Part shown: positions 13,447 through 24,141 of the stretch, piece by piece
Layout: each line of letters begins with the position of its first letter
Position numbering within the stretch: position 1 is the first letter of the stretch
NCBI RefSeq assembly: GCF_001949145.1
Contig: NW_019091545.1
Location: forward strand, 81,788-145,787
DNA: 64,000 nucleotides
Reading direction: 5' to 3'
Source: Acanthaster planci
Taxonomy: Eukaryota; Echinodermata; Asteroidea; Valvatida; Acanthasteridae
Notes under the pieces: model-generated
What the model was told of the DNA's origin: nothing
The model's input: only the letters and a program-made list of their open reading frames with translations
Database searches by the model: none
Program-made: the position numbers and the translations under genes

Positions 13447-16400
13447 ATGTTCACTGGAAATTTAGCACTCGCTTACCTCGAAATTTATGACCCGGTAAGT
13501 TGAGCACACAACGAGGTGAGGCATTCTGGGCGCACTTTCGGTGACATTTGAACCTGGAAGGAAGGAGGACGATTTCAAAGAATTCATACCATATTTGTGA
13601 AGAGAGAAACGCGATACTGATGGGGGACGTGCGCCGGACGCGACAATGACGCCGCACAGCCGTGTTTTTCCAAGTCTCGCGAGAGCCGCTGCGCAGAATG
13701 CAAATGAAGGATTGCTATTATTATGTGGAAAGGGGGTTTCTGGGTTGCCGATGTAGAGACATGGCAATTGAACATGCATTGATCGGCAAAGAATGGCGAT
13801 TACTCAGTAAGCCTTCCAATTTGATCATGTTAAAGTAAATTACTTGAAGATTTCACACTCCTTGACCTGTCTGGAACTCTCTTAAAGTTCCAGACAGCAC
13901 TGTCGAAACCCAACAGCGTACATTGCACATGCGTAGTTCTGTGTGCATCAAACCTCTGAGAAAAAACTCATGAATGAAACACAGCGATAATTGGGCTCTA
14001 TCTTCTTACTTCCCACAAAACCAACCTATTACCAGGATTTCCAAAGACCTCGAAGAAAATTTCCTAACGTGGACTGTACAAAGGGTGTAACAGAAGATGT
14101 CTATCCCAGCGTGTTCAGACAAACAGTCACTGAGGGAAACGTCTGAAGAAAGGGGAATGCAATGCAATCTTTTCCTGGTCCTTACCTACAATCTTTACAT
14201 CGCAGGGCAAAGAGAAACATAGACTTGTTGCAGTAGTCACATCTCTTGTTCGTTACTATCTTTCGGGAGTAACTGCAACAGAGTACAATAAACATGGTCA
14301 AGTATGCAGGGGCGATGTCTATATTGGACGTGGCGAAAGACACACTCCACTTATTAGCTGAAACGCTATACTTGGGGAAATATTAGACAGTTGAAGAAAT
14401 TATAATCAGTTATCGAGAGGGTTGACCATCCACCTGAATATGGAAAAGGGCCACCCTCAATTTCCTAGATAACTTATAAGGATAATCTGGAGTTGAAAAT
14501 TAACAACGGATAATTAATTATCAAATTCATCATAAGATCAAATTATCACAAGTGACATAAATCATAGCAAGAACAACTCTCCCTATCCTGTCAAAGGTGC
14601 CACGCATATAGGCTAATTATAGTAAACAGTAAACAAGCTCGAAAACGTCCCAATGGAAACCAACTTCATGCATAGCACATATGGTATTATATAGCCATAT
14701 GCCCGCAACTGACCACCATACATACAGCTCACGTAAGTCAATGGGCGTAGTATTTCATATGGTCACTCGAAGTGCTGTGGTCAAGCAGACAATGCTATGG
14801 GTTGCCGATTTCGCCGGCCGGCACATGGCTAGCTCACACCGAACTAGACATATTTTCTCCTACAATAGGTTGCAGTTATGGTCGCATATTTACCAATGTT
14901 TAGCTCGCACGATGATATTCTTAGTATTCCTTGTAAGTATATCCATGATGGTCGTTATATCGGTGATTTGAAGAGTTAATCTGTCTTCGGGTAACATCCT
15001 TGAGAGGGTGAAGAATGCGATGTTGACGGACCGTCGGGACTCAGTCAACTACACACACTACGTCCAACCGTGAACCACTCCAGACAATAACAACTCCACA
15101 CCGAGCACGCGCACCATGTCCCAGCACGCGAGTGGGTGGAGCCACCTACTCACTCAACCGGCCAATCATCCTGCTGCGTCACGCAGCTGTCTGCTGATCC
15201 ACCAATCCCACGTTGGCTTGTTGCTAATCACGTGGGTTCGTGTGCCGGCGTTTCGTTTCTTATTGATAAACGAAGCAGCCAGTGCAGCAGGGGGTGCACC
15301 ACAACTACGCGTACCCCCCTCTTTTTTGGACCCTGGCCATATTTTGACGAGAACAAAGCAGAACATGGGACGGGAGCAAGTACTTTTTCTCTGCAATTTA
15401 CGAAGAGCATAGCCAAGCTATGGGGACCAAAATATCCTCTAAATAGGCCTACACTGTTTTTCGTTATGGGGTGTATAAATGAAAAGACAGCCAGGTTACT
15501 CCGTGCACGTGCGGTACATTTCCTGTTGTCAATTCATAGTTTCATTTCGGGGTGAAACACCGAGTGAGTCCCAGTCAAACCTGTACGTATAGCAACAGCA
15601 AAACAAGTGTTGAATTCCATGCGTGGGCGTCTGGGAATTTCTCGGAATGTTCACCCACCTTGGCTTTTCAAGTTTCACGACCTAACTTCTCAGAATTAAT
15701 ATTGAACAGAGCGATATACATGTACATGCTACCCTGCGATTATACTTGTTCCCAAATGTACTCGCCCGTGTCCCGTAAAAATACGACGTCGTGGGTGAGA
15801 TCGATCCATAAAAATTTGAGGGTCAGAAAAGGGGAATGAAACTAGACAGACATCAAGTCAGTACGGTCGGTCAAAGTCTAGGCAGATGTTGCAGTCATTG
15901 CGTGGGCAGCTAATGAACGACTGTTCAGCCGCAAACTGACTTCGAATTTCACAAATAGGTCTGACAAGTGGAATAAAATCGTACGTGCCGTTTGGGCGAT
16001 GCTAGTCTGCGCGGGGGGGGGGCACCGCGGCCGGGCTGTGTTTGCTATTTTGCATTTGTGTAAAAGCGTTGGGGCTGACATTTGATATCAAAACCGAGAA
16101 GATGGGAGCCGGACGTGTAAACAACCGAAGGCAAAGAAAATGGTTATGCGTCGGCTCCTTCGATGAATGAAATGCCAGCATGCAATCCCCTCTGGAACAA
16201 GTATTCTTGACTTTTGTTCCGAGAAACCATCTTTGGAAATGAGCCAAATATTAACTCTTTCTTAATGAACAATTTTAGACTTACATGCATTTTGAGACCC
16301 CCAATAAAACTCCACAGAATCTTTCAAATCTTTAGCTTATCACTGTTGTCTTGAGCGATGGACGGTTAAAGTATTAGGACCAAAATAGACTTGTAGGAAT

Positions 16401-19400
16401 ACAGATATTATTCTTGGGTAGCATGTAAAAGAAGTTCATTCTTCGTAACAAACATCTTTGGGTTCACAACTTGAATGCAGACATATTTACTCCGCAATAT
16501 CAAACCATGCAGGATGTCGACATTCGCATATCTAGAATGGTGAACGAGCAGCAGCAGCTGGTCAAATAGCGACCAAATTCATGTCAACACTTCCCGAAAT
16601 GTCATCGCGCAATGTTCCTCAATAACGAATGGTGCGGGGACAGAACATTACATTACGCGTTCTCTTGCACACCCAGAGTCGGGTTAGGCCTACGCAGAGT
16701 GAACATCAGTTGTATGTGAAGCTTTGTTAAGCTCCCACCCCTGGAAAAGGCACACTTTAAATCCGGGTTCATGTAAGTGCTTGAGCCCACTTTTTGCTAC
16801 CCCACACAGAGTTGTTTGATTATCCCGTTTATGAATGGCAAACCTATGACGTTGTCCATTCCCAAAGCCTCGTCAATATCTCTACAATAGACGGCTCCGA
16901 AAGTATGCCATAATGGACTTCAACAATGATTTGGCACGCGACAAGGCGCGTGCCACCTGTCCGATAAAGCAGCCCGGTGATTGGCTGGAATATGTTCTCG
17001 CTACAAATAGCGACCTTTGATTGGCTCAAGTCGCGATAGTGTATCTAGGTACCAGGTGAAAAAGGGACAACAATGAAATCTTTCGTCTGCTCTGTGCCTG
17101 GAGAATAGATACAGTAGCAAGAGGAGAATCTTTCAGACACAAAAAGAGGAATTTCTAAAGACCTGTTGTCATAGAGATATTGATTGGCTTAGTCGGTTGC
17201 CCCTTCGTTCTCTTCTGTTGAACGTCTGTAGCTTTCCCTATCATCAGATATTATACTTGGCTGAAACTAAGATAGATACTGACATATTGCCAAGCGATCA
17301 TTTTACACTGGGAATTGAAATGTGGTTTCTTATTTCCAGGAAACGGCCCGGGTGTGCAGAATGTACAGTGGACCCATATGGTCGGCCATATTGAAATTGA
17401 AAGTGAGGTTAACTCTTCATGTTAAATTTGAAAGAACCAGTGGAAGAATAAAATGAAACTTCCCGCCAATAAAAATAATCCCACATTTGTGATACAGCAC
17501 ACTGTAATGTTTTGCTTCAGATTTAGAAAAAAAATAAAGGGAGGCTTGGAACCAAAATGAATTCTAAAATATAGTCTGGCACCATTTCATCCAACAGAGT
17601 TAACAATTTATAAAAGAGATTTCGATGAAAGAGAAGAAAGTGGCTTCCTTGGGAATGAGTTTCATTTCGGTTTCATGTGAAAAAGCGGTGCAGCTACAAA
17701 GGTACAAACTTGCACTCTGTCCCTTGATGTGAAGTGAGCATTTACCTCTCGTTCCGTGATTAGCTGCTTATCCGTTTTCACTTTTTGTCTCAACTTTATT
17801 ATCAGTCCGCACATTGTTGCAGCACCTCAGTTTTCTCGGTTATTTCCCTGTCGGTCTCTTCCACCCTATGACCGACAAGGGAATGCAAAAAGAGTGTTTA
17901 TGGGAAATGTTAATAGTGGTAAGTGTCGAAACTTGTGTTACCCTGTACATGTATAGGCTTAGGTACCGACGAGGCAAAACCTGACTCGCTGAGTATCACC
18001 CCACGCATGGCAATGTAGGCGGTTCACTATTCTCGTGAATGAGACGGTATTTCCCTTTTGCTTTTCTTCTCGATGAATGTGAAAAACTAGTCAACGATGA
18101 CATGTTGATGTTGACATAATCACCATGTCTGTTTAAATTACTCTCGCCTTTATGTAATTATTCTCTTGCCTCGCGTCTCTAAGCACACGTTGTTATTACT
18201 GCTGTAGTTGTGTTTTTAATATCAACATATATAACACATATTTCATTTCAGAAACCACTCTTCCTGAAATTGTGTTCTTTGTGAAAATTGTCAGAATTCG
18301 TGGTACATTCAAAATAATGCTGATCCGGTGCGTGTATATATCGTCCGGTGCCCAGCATCAGTACGTTGACAGTCGATGGGGAGCCAGGTAACTATACCTA
18401 TCAATACAGCTGACAGCCGAGACCGTGTCAAGACGCCTCCCTCGAGTTCACCAAAGTTCATACGCATAACTCACACGCTAAAAATGGGAAGAAGCTAGAG
18501 GAAACGAGCAATCGTTTGCATTGTGCTTGCTTCATTAAACCGACTTAACCCCAATTTACTCATGATTTTGTAAGATTGGCCTCTTGGTTGATGATGATAG
18601 ACGATAATGATGTAGGCGTTGTTTGCTGATAACAAAGAGCACAGGAGAGATGCATTTATGCAACTTACTGAAACCTTTTTTTTTTCAAATGAATCTGTCA
18701 TGAAAACAAAGTCAAGCCCTTTCAAGTAGTCGAATTCATTAAACTGATAATCATTAACATATAAAATCTGCATACGTGCATTTTTATGATGGTCATGCGC
18801 GGTGGACACGTAAAGGCCTCCCTGTGGGCCCTAAGTGATGGTGCATGTTGTCGGATGTATATACATTGCATAACAAAACAATACACACAAGCGCTTCGAT
18901 AAATGGCTGTTAATTTCCTTAGAAATGACTGTGTCCAACTGCAAAACTCAGCTGACTGCATCTGGATCAAACTATGACGGGTGTGATGCAAAATCATTCA
19001 TCATTTTCTAGTTGAAATGCACATCAAGGAACAAAACCATGAAAACAGAGGAAAATTTCAGGAACGAAACTATAACGAGAGGGGGAATCGTCATTATAGA
19101 ACCTCCAACAGAAGCTTCCAGTTAAGTTCTATTTCTGTTCATCCCCCATATCTTGCAAAGTTCCTTGACATTTTTAAAATTAATTTCACGCCTCACGTCG
19201 GCTGCGTGTCGTAGGTAGCATCGGTTCTCGAGTTCCCTTAAGGCTTAAGGGCAAGGACTCAGCATTTCGTCTAAACTATTCCCACGACTTCTCTTTCGAT
19301 CGTGTCGTGTGACCTTCCCTCGTCTGTGGCATTTAACAACGCTGGCCTTGTCCGGACAGAGGCGTGGGTCATCTCTCTTGGCCTACAGGCCTCACGTAGC

Positions 19401-22400
19401 AACGGGATGTCCGACACAATGGACAGTACACGCCGTCCATCTCACTCCTATTCCTTTGTTCTCCGTGCCATGTTTTCTTTGTCACCAACCAGCTGTTCTT
19501 CAGAAGGACGGCGCAGTGAGGGTCGGCTGTTGCTTGGCAACAAGGTTCACTGCCTTCAACAAATCTTGCGGTTTTTTTTTCTCTCTCTCTTTCTAATGAC
19601 ATGACTGGATGTCCCGGTTTGGTTTAACCCTCGAGATGTGTGCACAAGAAATGAGGGTAGAATTAATTCACGAAAAAGCGTGGAAATTATGCACCGAAAG
19701 AGCTCGCTTGCCTGTACATTTTCCATGTTACAGCCAGTGGCGAAATGCATCGCATCAGACAAAACTAAGATCTGTCTTGGTACAGAGCGTGCATAGGCTG
19801 GATCAGTTAGGGAAAAAACTGCATTTTGGCGTTTCATAGGCCCCTGTACAAAACAAACTGGGACCGTCCTCTCCAAGATGCATTTTAAATGTGCAAAATA
19901 ATGTACAATGCATTTTTTAAATCAGGCATTTTATAATTTTTTTACTCGAATGTCGTTTTAAAGCAGATCTATAAGATCAATGTTGTTTTTTCCAGAATAT
20001 CCAAAATGCTTTCTACAAACCAGACAGAAAATATTTTCATGTTATACTAATATATGAACTATCAAATATAGAACTAAACTATAATTACATGAGCTATCGA
20101 TACTTATAATCAGTTTTAAGTATGTTGCACATCTCAATTTTAACGTTAATTTGCAAACAATTTTCTTCAATTAATTGAAATCATAGCCTTTGGCAATTTT
20201 CAGTGGTTCCCAATAATTATAATGGTTGATATAACATAACCGACGTGAACGGGAAGGCCGCGACACACACGTCGAACATTTACGCTGCATACATTGTGCG
20301 CGTGTGTTGGAACAGCATTATGCACGCCGTTATCCAGGGTCGCTCATTAACAATGCAAATTACCTCACCACCAAAAAAAAAAAAAACCGGGTGGACCGAT
20401 CACCAAGGATTTTTTTCTTGTTTTAAACAGGGGATCGAAAAAAAAACCTCTGGTTATTCTTTCAATAAAAGAATTGTTATGTACAATAAATCGCTTTATT
20501 GAGCATCTCTTCGACAAACTGTTGTTTGTTTTTCAGTTTGCTTTTAATAAGCCATTCGATGTTTGGTACAAACTTCAATCTCGCTCACATCATATTTATC
20601 CAAAAGCATATGTTCCAGCTATGTCAAAATACTGTGGTTGCTTGTATAAATATTCAACTAAGACAGACACACCAAAAGCGAAGCTGCTTGTCTGCTGACG
20701 TTTATTTTCATGTACACCCAGCTATCAGTTTAGTGAGAATTGGCCTTAATCGATGGTTGTTACCTTGTCGTTTTAAATGAAATAGTGAGAGGGTTTTGAC
20801 ATTTTGTTCAAAGTACTTGCACATTGGGATTTACAGAAATACAGATATTTTCCCTTCTAGAGCCATCCTCGAAAATACACGATCTGGTCTCATTATGCGG
20901 GGGTAGAATCCATTATTCAATTTCTTTGCCCATCATACAGAAATGATTGCCGATCTCAGGAAATCCAATTACGACTGGGATACACATGGCCAAAAAGACT
21001 GGCAGGCTGGATGTCGGTCAAGTACCCAGAATTATCATGTAATTAGTCTATTGGATTACTTATAATTCACGCGGTCACATACTGTCGAGGGCACGTCCCT
21101 TAGTTGCACAGATGCCTTTTACGATTTCGACTGACCAAGAACTCACAAGAAAAAAAGGAGGTTTTAAACTAGATGGCTATTTTGCAAAGCATGCTTGTAT
21201 AATACTGTTTTAAGCCAGGTGTCCTTAAAGTAAGAAAACCAAGACTCCGCTGAATGTTACTCACGTAAATTCAGACTGGACGTTTTAGAAAATAAAAATG
21301 TAGGCGATAGGAGCCTTAAAAAACGTAACAGGGCAGCTCGCAAAGTGTTGAAAGGAAATAAAAGTTGAAAATGCCCGGGAAAAAAAGGATAGCATCAGGA
21401 TAAATCACCACTAAAATGTATCACGAACAACAATTTTGTGCAAGAGAATGTGTGAATAATTATGGCAATGCCGTACTACAAAATTATCGCCTATTTCCTG
21501 TTTTTTAACTAATGCAAAATGATTATAATTTTCGAAGAACAGGTAGCTATATACGAAGGCTACGGATGACGACGACAATGTAGGTGGGAGCAGGACTTTC
21601 AAACAACTCCGCCAGTGCAATTTCCTGAAACACTTTTCATGAGATTGACACTAATCCTCGGCAAGGATCGCAGCATAATACCAATTTCCTCCAAAGTAAT
21701 TTTTGCTGTCCCCTCAGAGGGGAAAAAAACACAAGGAGAAATTTCAATAAGGGAAAGTGCTCTGGTGACGTCACTACCACGTCTTCCGCCATCTTAATGT
21801 GATTCGTCTGGCTGCGGCGGCGAGAGAAACACGAGCCAGGAAAGTAACCTAGTGCGAGATGTGCGGTTGGAACAAGAACAGAACTCATTGGTCTGTTCTC
21901 CGCAATGTACGACGCTAAAACTTGTTGCCTCAATTAATTACACGGAAGTAAGTGGTAGTTAAGCGAGACTTCAAGATGAATTAACCATTCAACAATCAAG
22001 ATATACGGTCCCCGCTAAACAGGTTGATAAATAACTCCGCAACACGGGAAGAAATGTTTCAATGAGGTGCCTAAATACAGTCACGTGACTGTAAAAAAGT
22101 CTCCATTAAGTGTCCGTCATTAAGAGCATCGGTACTATGTCGATTGTGCTGCTTTCAGCACAAAATTCACTTTACAGGAAAAAAAGGCTGTCAAACCTGA
22201 TGTAGTGTGTCGTTAATATTATACATCAAGTGAATATGTTCTGGATGAGCATTTTATTTTTGCACAATGGTTATGCATAAGGCAATCCAGAGCTGGCTTC
22301 GGGTAGATTTCATGGCTCACTGTTCAAAGGGTAATTACACTAACTCGGGCCGATACATGATACCTAACAGAAAATCGCACATACTGGTCGGGATCTCAAT

Positions 22401-24141
22401 TTCCCAACACGTATGGAAAACAACTACACAAAAAACAGGCCAGTATACAACGATAGCTTATATGATGTGATCAGAATAATTTCTCTACCATCGATAATGT
22501 GTGATGTTGGTCAAAGTGCAGTTTTTGATAGGGGCCCAAGTTGGCTGTTTAATTTGAGAAAACCAGACTTGGCAGAGACAATTTTGACATCAACCGTGAC
22601 AAAAACCTTCAAGTATAATCTGCTACCAGATGTTTGGTTTTACATTACAAATAAAATTTTTTTTAATGCATTTATTGTTTTGTTTACCGTGTGTCTAGCC
22701 GCTCAATATTGTCTCGACGGCATATCTATTTAATGTTAGTCTTATAAACTACTTATTTTGTAAGTTCTATGACCACGTTTTAGTTCAAATTGTTCTTCAG
22801 GATTGCGATCTCAGACAAGAAACGGTATACCAAGTTGTCAGTTGCCATCCGTTTTCCCCCAAATTAAATTTGTCTCGCCAAACTTAATTTCGAGTGAAAG
22901 CATGCAGTAGAGTATCTGGATACACATTAGTATGGTTTCAACAGCAGGCAGTCAGTCCAGTAGAAAAGATTTATGATTTTTTGGAAAATTAAACGCATTC
23001 TTGTACAGAAACGTTTTTTGACTTAATTTTAACCGGTACCAACATTAAACTTTAAAATTAACATAAAAATCATCTTTTTCCAAATTTTAGGTCGAGATCT
23101 CGATTGAAATTTTCAACTCAGAATGATAATTTCAATGCAACAAACGCGTATGATATCACCAATCCTGTTCTTGAGTCCAACATTCTGCCAACCTGCAATA
23201 AAGCACGCGACATTACACAATGACTGCATGTGTTCATAATTTTGAATGCAAAACCATTTGGGGAAATGTATTCACAAACCACTCAAATCAAACAGAAGCG
23301 TGGGGTTGAATGCGCGGTACCGGTACATCACGTTAACATTTCCTTCAATCTAGTCCCCCCCCCATTAATTTCGAAGTTGGGAAATTTCTGGTGTGATTTT
23401 TTTTTAACGGAAATATCGATTTCTTGTTTATAATAATCATTGATTTTTGTTGTGCTGCTGACCGATAAGGCGTAATAGCTGTAACCAACACGTGAAAGTA
23501 CGATGCTTCTTGTTGGTTACTTTTATTCAGTTGAGGAGCAAACTATCAAAAGTTTTACGATTCAAAAATACATCAAACTACACACTGGAATTAATAAACT
23601 ACCTCCACACGGACAGAGTTCAAAGATCTGTTCACATTCTCTTGTTAATTTCAATTAGCCGATTCATGCAACTCTTCTCGAGATTTATTTATAAACTGAT
23701 TATAATATAAAATAATTAAATATTAGTGCAAATTCTTTCCACCTGCGCTGTACTTCTATGATATTTAAAGACATTTATTAAAATAAAGATGTATTGGTAA
23801 ACTGCTATTTTAGGCAATCTAATTTCCCTTTAAATGAAATATCCACTCCAAAGTCGATTAATACCGTGTCGTTTACGATTTCATTGGCGCTCAAATTTTC
23901 ACCGATTTCAATGAAAAGCGCACTATGAACGAGTGATTTCACGGGAAGACACAACTTGTCTTTACTGCCCTGATATCCCTAAACGGCGCCATTTACTGCC
24001 ACTCTTGGCCGAAACCTCCATTCACAAAACTGAAATTAATAAATTACCTGTGCCGTATCCTGAGCAGAGTCGTGTAATCCAGTCCATTCGAGGTAGTCTC
24101 GCTTTCCCATGCAGCCCCTACCCCCGTGACATCCATCCTGA
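5280..24141 (-). CDS. KSR-like (kinase suppressor of Ras) scaffold pseudokinase, partial gene
   Basis: KSR proteins are Ras/MAPK scaffolds that bind RAF, MEK and ERK in the cytoplasm and at the membrane. Eleven exons (24048-24141 tentative, then 14186-14272, 13477-13553, 12034-12771, 8700-8769, 7631-7738, 6833-6994, 6271-6492, 5907-6041, 5538-5673, 5280-5360) join with matching phases to give about 636 codons. Residues 30-75 form an atypical C1 finger (H-x11-C-x2-C-x10-C-x2-C-x4-H-x2-C-x7-C). A low-complexity linker follows, and the kinase domain starts near residue 367. KSR marks include RGNWHGEV, LFMGACIDPPNLAIVT, QGMGYLHARGI and YIAPE (RAF has WMAPE). Catalytic positions are altered: His at the ATP-lysine site, VGD for HRD, Ala for the loop Asn, TGY for DFG. 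APE, SDVYAFG and RPTF are kept. The N-terminal coiled-coil/SAM-like region and the C-terminal tail were not found. A divergent paralogue of KSR is the main alternative to an orthologue. Confidence 0.85.
5538..5673 (-). CDS. KSR-like gene, C-lobe exon
   Basis: 136 bases encoding TVLYELLTSQWPF and a stretch ending CVPSVK, matching the helix F/G region of KSR (YELQARDWPL). The phase enters with one base and leaves at a codon boundary; donor GTAAGA. Confidence 0.9.
5907..6041 (-). CDS. KSR-like gene, activation-segment/APE exon
   Basis: 135 bases encoding EDYATVPQGHLTYIAPEIL, a short insert, and IESDVYAFG. YIAPE matches the KSR form Y-x-APE. The Asp of SDVYAFG, which stabilises the catalytic loop in kinases, is retained. 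Donor GTAAGT. Confidence 0.92.
6271..6492 (-). CDS. KSR-like gene, kinase catalytic-loop exon
   Basis: 222 bases. It encodes the hinge (CVQKGPSLFQHLHI), helix E (IARQIAQGMGYLHARGI) and the catalytic loop VVGDLNTKAIF. It then runs into KVKLCLTGYDTTDG. The HRD motif is VGD: Asp kept, His and Arg lost. The loop Asn is Ala (6339-6341), and DFG is TGY (6297-6305). These are direct readings of an uninterrupted frame, not frameshift artefacts. Confidence 0.93.
6833..6994 (-). CDS. KSR-like gene, kinase N-lobe exon 2
   Basis: 162 bases covering strand beta-3 to beta-5: GNWHGEVLIHTRR, FLEEVSVLSMIRHENIALF, then MGACIDPPNLAIVT. The beta-3 lysine position is His (VLIH); KSR1/2 have Arg there and active RAFs Lys. 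The helix-C Glu is present. The MGAC-x-x-PP-x-LAI motif is typical of KSR. The exon ends TG, completed by T to Cys in the next exon. Confidence 0.93.
7631..7738 (-). CDS. KSR-like gene, kinase N-lobe exon 1
   Basis: 108 bases encoding VVDHDIREAVKEWWIPNSDL and then the glycine-loop region KYGMCLRAGRNGSTYR. The W-x-I-P lead-in matches KSR/RAF (EWDIP). The loop keeps only part of the G-x-G-x-x-G pattern (RAGRNG), so nucleotide binding is doubtful from this end as well. Confidence 0.9.
8700..8769 (-). CDS. KSR-like gene, short pre-kinase exon
   Basis: 70 bases, acceptor CACGCCAG, donor GTAGGT, encoding GASPESLDDAHRMCDSLA then ASKHVG. The content alone is not diagnostic. It is called because it is the only open segment seen here that fits both flanking phases: it takes one base from 12034 and gives two bases to 7738. 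Confidence 0.72.
8770..12033. other. 3.3-kb intron of the KSR-like gene
   Basis: No further exon is supported. It holds a G-run near 9507-9520, a C/G-rich block near 9686-9735 resembling a repeat edge, and a C/CA-rich simple repeat at 10091-10128. Small open frames on both strands show no recognisable protein. Confidence 0.5.
10091..10128. repeat. C/CA-rich simple repeat
   Basis: CCCCCACACACACCCCCACG-type units repeat about three times inside the KSR-like intron. It behaves as a simple sequence repeat with no coding content. Confidence 0.7.
12034..12771 (-). CDS. KSR-like gene, long linker exon
   Basis: 738 bases, 245 full codons, open throughout and with the correct phase at both ends (G|CT in, G| out). 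The peptide is polar and rich in Ser, Arg, Pro and Cys. It has a Cys cluster (QCQCPTSCGLDATD, then DCDACKR) and several S/T-P or R-x-x-S/T sites. It sits where KSR proteins carry the Ser/Thr-rich linker between C1 and kinase. I see no FxFP ERK-docking motif; the nearest is PYQDFPG. No Pfam-type domain is evident. Confidence 0.8.
13413..13445. repeat. (TC)n dinucleotide microsatellite
   Basis: An uninterrupted TC run of about 33 bases. On the sense strand of the KSR-like gene it is a (GA)n run about 30 bases past the 13477 donor, so length changes could affect splicing of the C1 exon. Confidence 0.9.
13477..13553 (-). CDS. KSR-like gene, C1 zinc-finger exon 2
   Basis: 77 bases encoding RFKCHRKCAQNASPRC and nine further residues. 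It supplies the second half of the C1 finger (C-x4-H-x2-C-x7-C). The acceptor follows a pyrimidine-rich CTTCCTTCCAG and the donor is GTAAGC. The phase matches both neighbouring exons. The downstream intron starts close to a (GA)n run. Confidence 0.88.
13867..13897. repeat. Perfect 12-base-arm hairpin
   Basis: CTGTCTGGAACT and AGTTCCAGACAG are exact inverse complements separated by 7 bases, in the intron between the two C1 exons. It could fold in the pre-mRNA. Confidence 0.75.
14186..14272 (-). CDS. KSR-like gene, C1 zinc-finger exon 1
   Basis: 87 bases, acceptor TGTTGCAG and donor GTAAGG. It encodes YSRKIVTNKRCDYCNKSM and continues to FLFALRCKDC. The CDYC and CKDC pairs are zinc ligands of a RAF/KSR-type atypical C1 domain. 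It leaves two bases (AG) that are completed by G at 13553. Confidence 0.88.
17844..17883. repeat. Short hairpin
   Basis: TTCCCTGTCGGTC pairs with GACCGACAAGGGAA, with one bulged base and a loop of about 13. It lies in non-coding sequence. Confidence 0.55.
21766..21795 (-). promoter_or_regulatory. CRE palindrome next to an AAGATGGCGG start-like site
   Basis: TGACGTCA (21766-21773, the full CREB/ATF site) lies 17 bases from AAGATGGCGG on the minus strand, which is both a YY1-type site and a good start context. The minus frame from 21792 begins MAEDVVVTSPEHFPLLKF. Such clusters are common at housekeeping transcription starts, so it may be a promoter and first exon. No splice partner was established. 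Confidence 0.35.
22077..22092. promoter_or_regulatory. 16-base palindrome with CACGTG E-box
   Basis: ACAGTCACGTGACTGT is a perfect palindrome. Its centre GTCACGTGAC matches the CLEAR/USF type of E-box bound by bHLH-ZIP factors such as TFEB, MITF and USF. A role here is only inferred. Confidence 0.4.
23481..23520. repeat. 10-base-arm inverted repeat
   Basis: GTAACCAACA and TGTTGGTTAC are exact inverse complements with a 20-base loop. No further extension or family is seen. Confidence 0.6.
24048..24141 (-). CDS. KSR-like gene, tentative upstream exon completing the C1 finger
   Basis: After an acceptor (CACACAG) this 94-base exon reads openly for 30 codons, ending LLRIRH plus AG before a GTAATT donor. 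Joined to the exon at 14272 it gives H-S-Y-S-R-K, with exactly 11 residues between His and the next Cys. Human KSR1 has the same H-x11-C spacing. The frame is also open upstream of the acceptor, so the exon could be longer. The implied intron of 9.8 kb is large for this gene, and no transcript evidence is available. Confidence 0.45.

Larger units (their letters stand above)
14273..24047. other. Large intron of the KSR-like gene, or its 5' flank
   Basis: No exon is firmly supported in these 9.8 kb. Short frames at 15116-15555 and 19302-19604 overlap on both strands and match nothing I recognise. Small palindromes and a start-like site near 21.79 kb are listed separately. If the 24.1-kb exon is wrong, the true upstream exons of the gene should be sought here. 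Confidence 0.4.

Noticed and set aside
15116-15555. 98- and 139-codon plus frames
   Set aside because: Overlapping in different frames and on the other strand too, with no recognisable motif; GC-richer sequence lengthens random frames.
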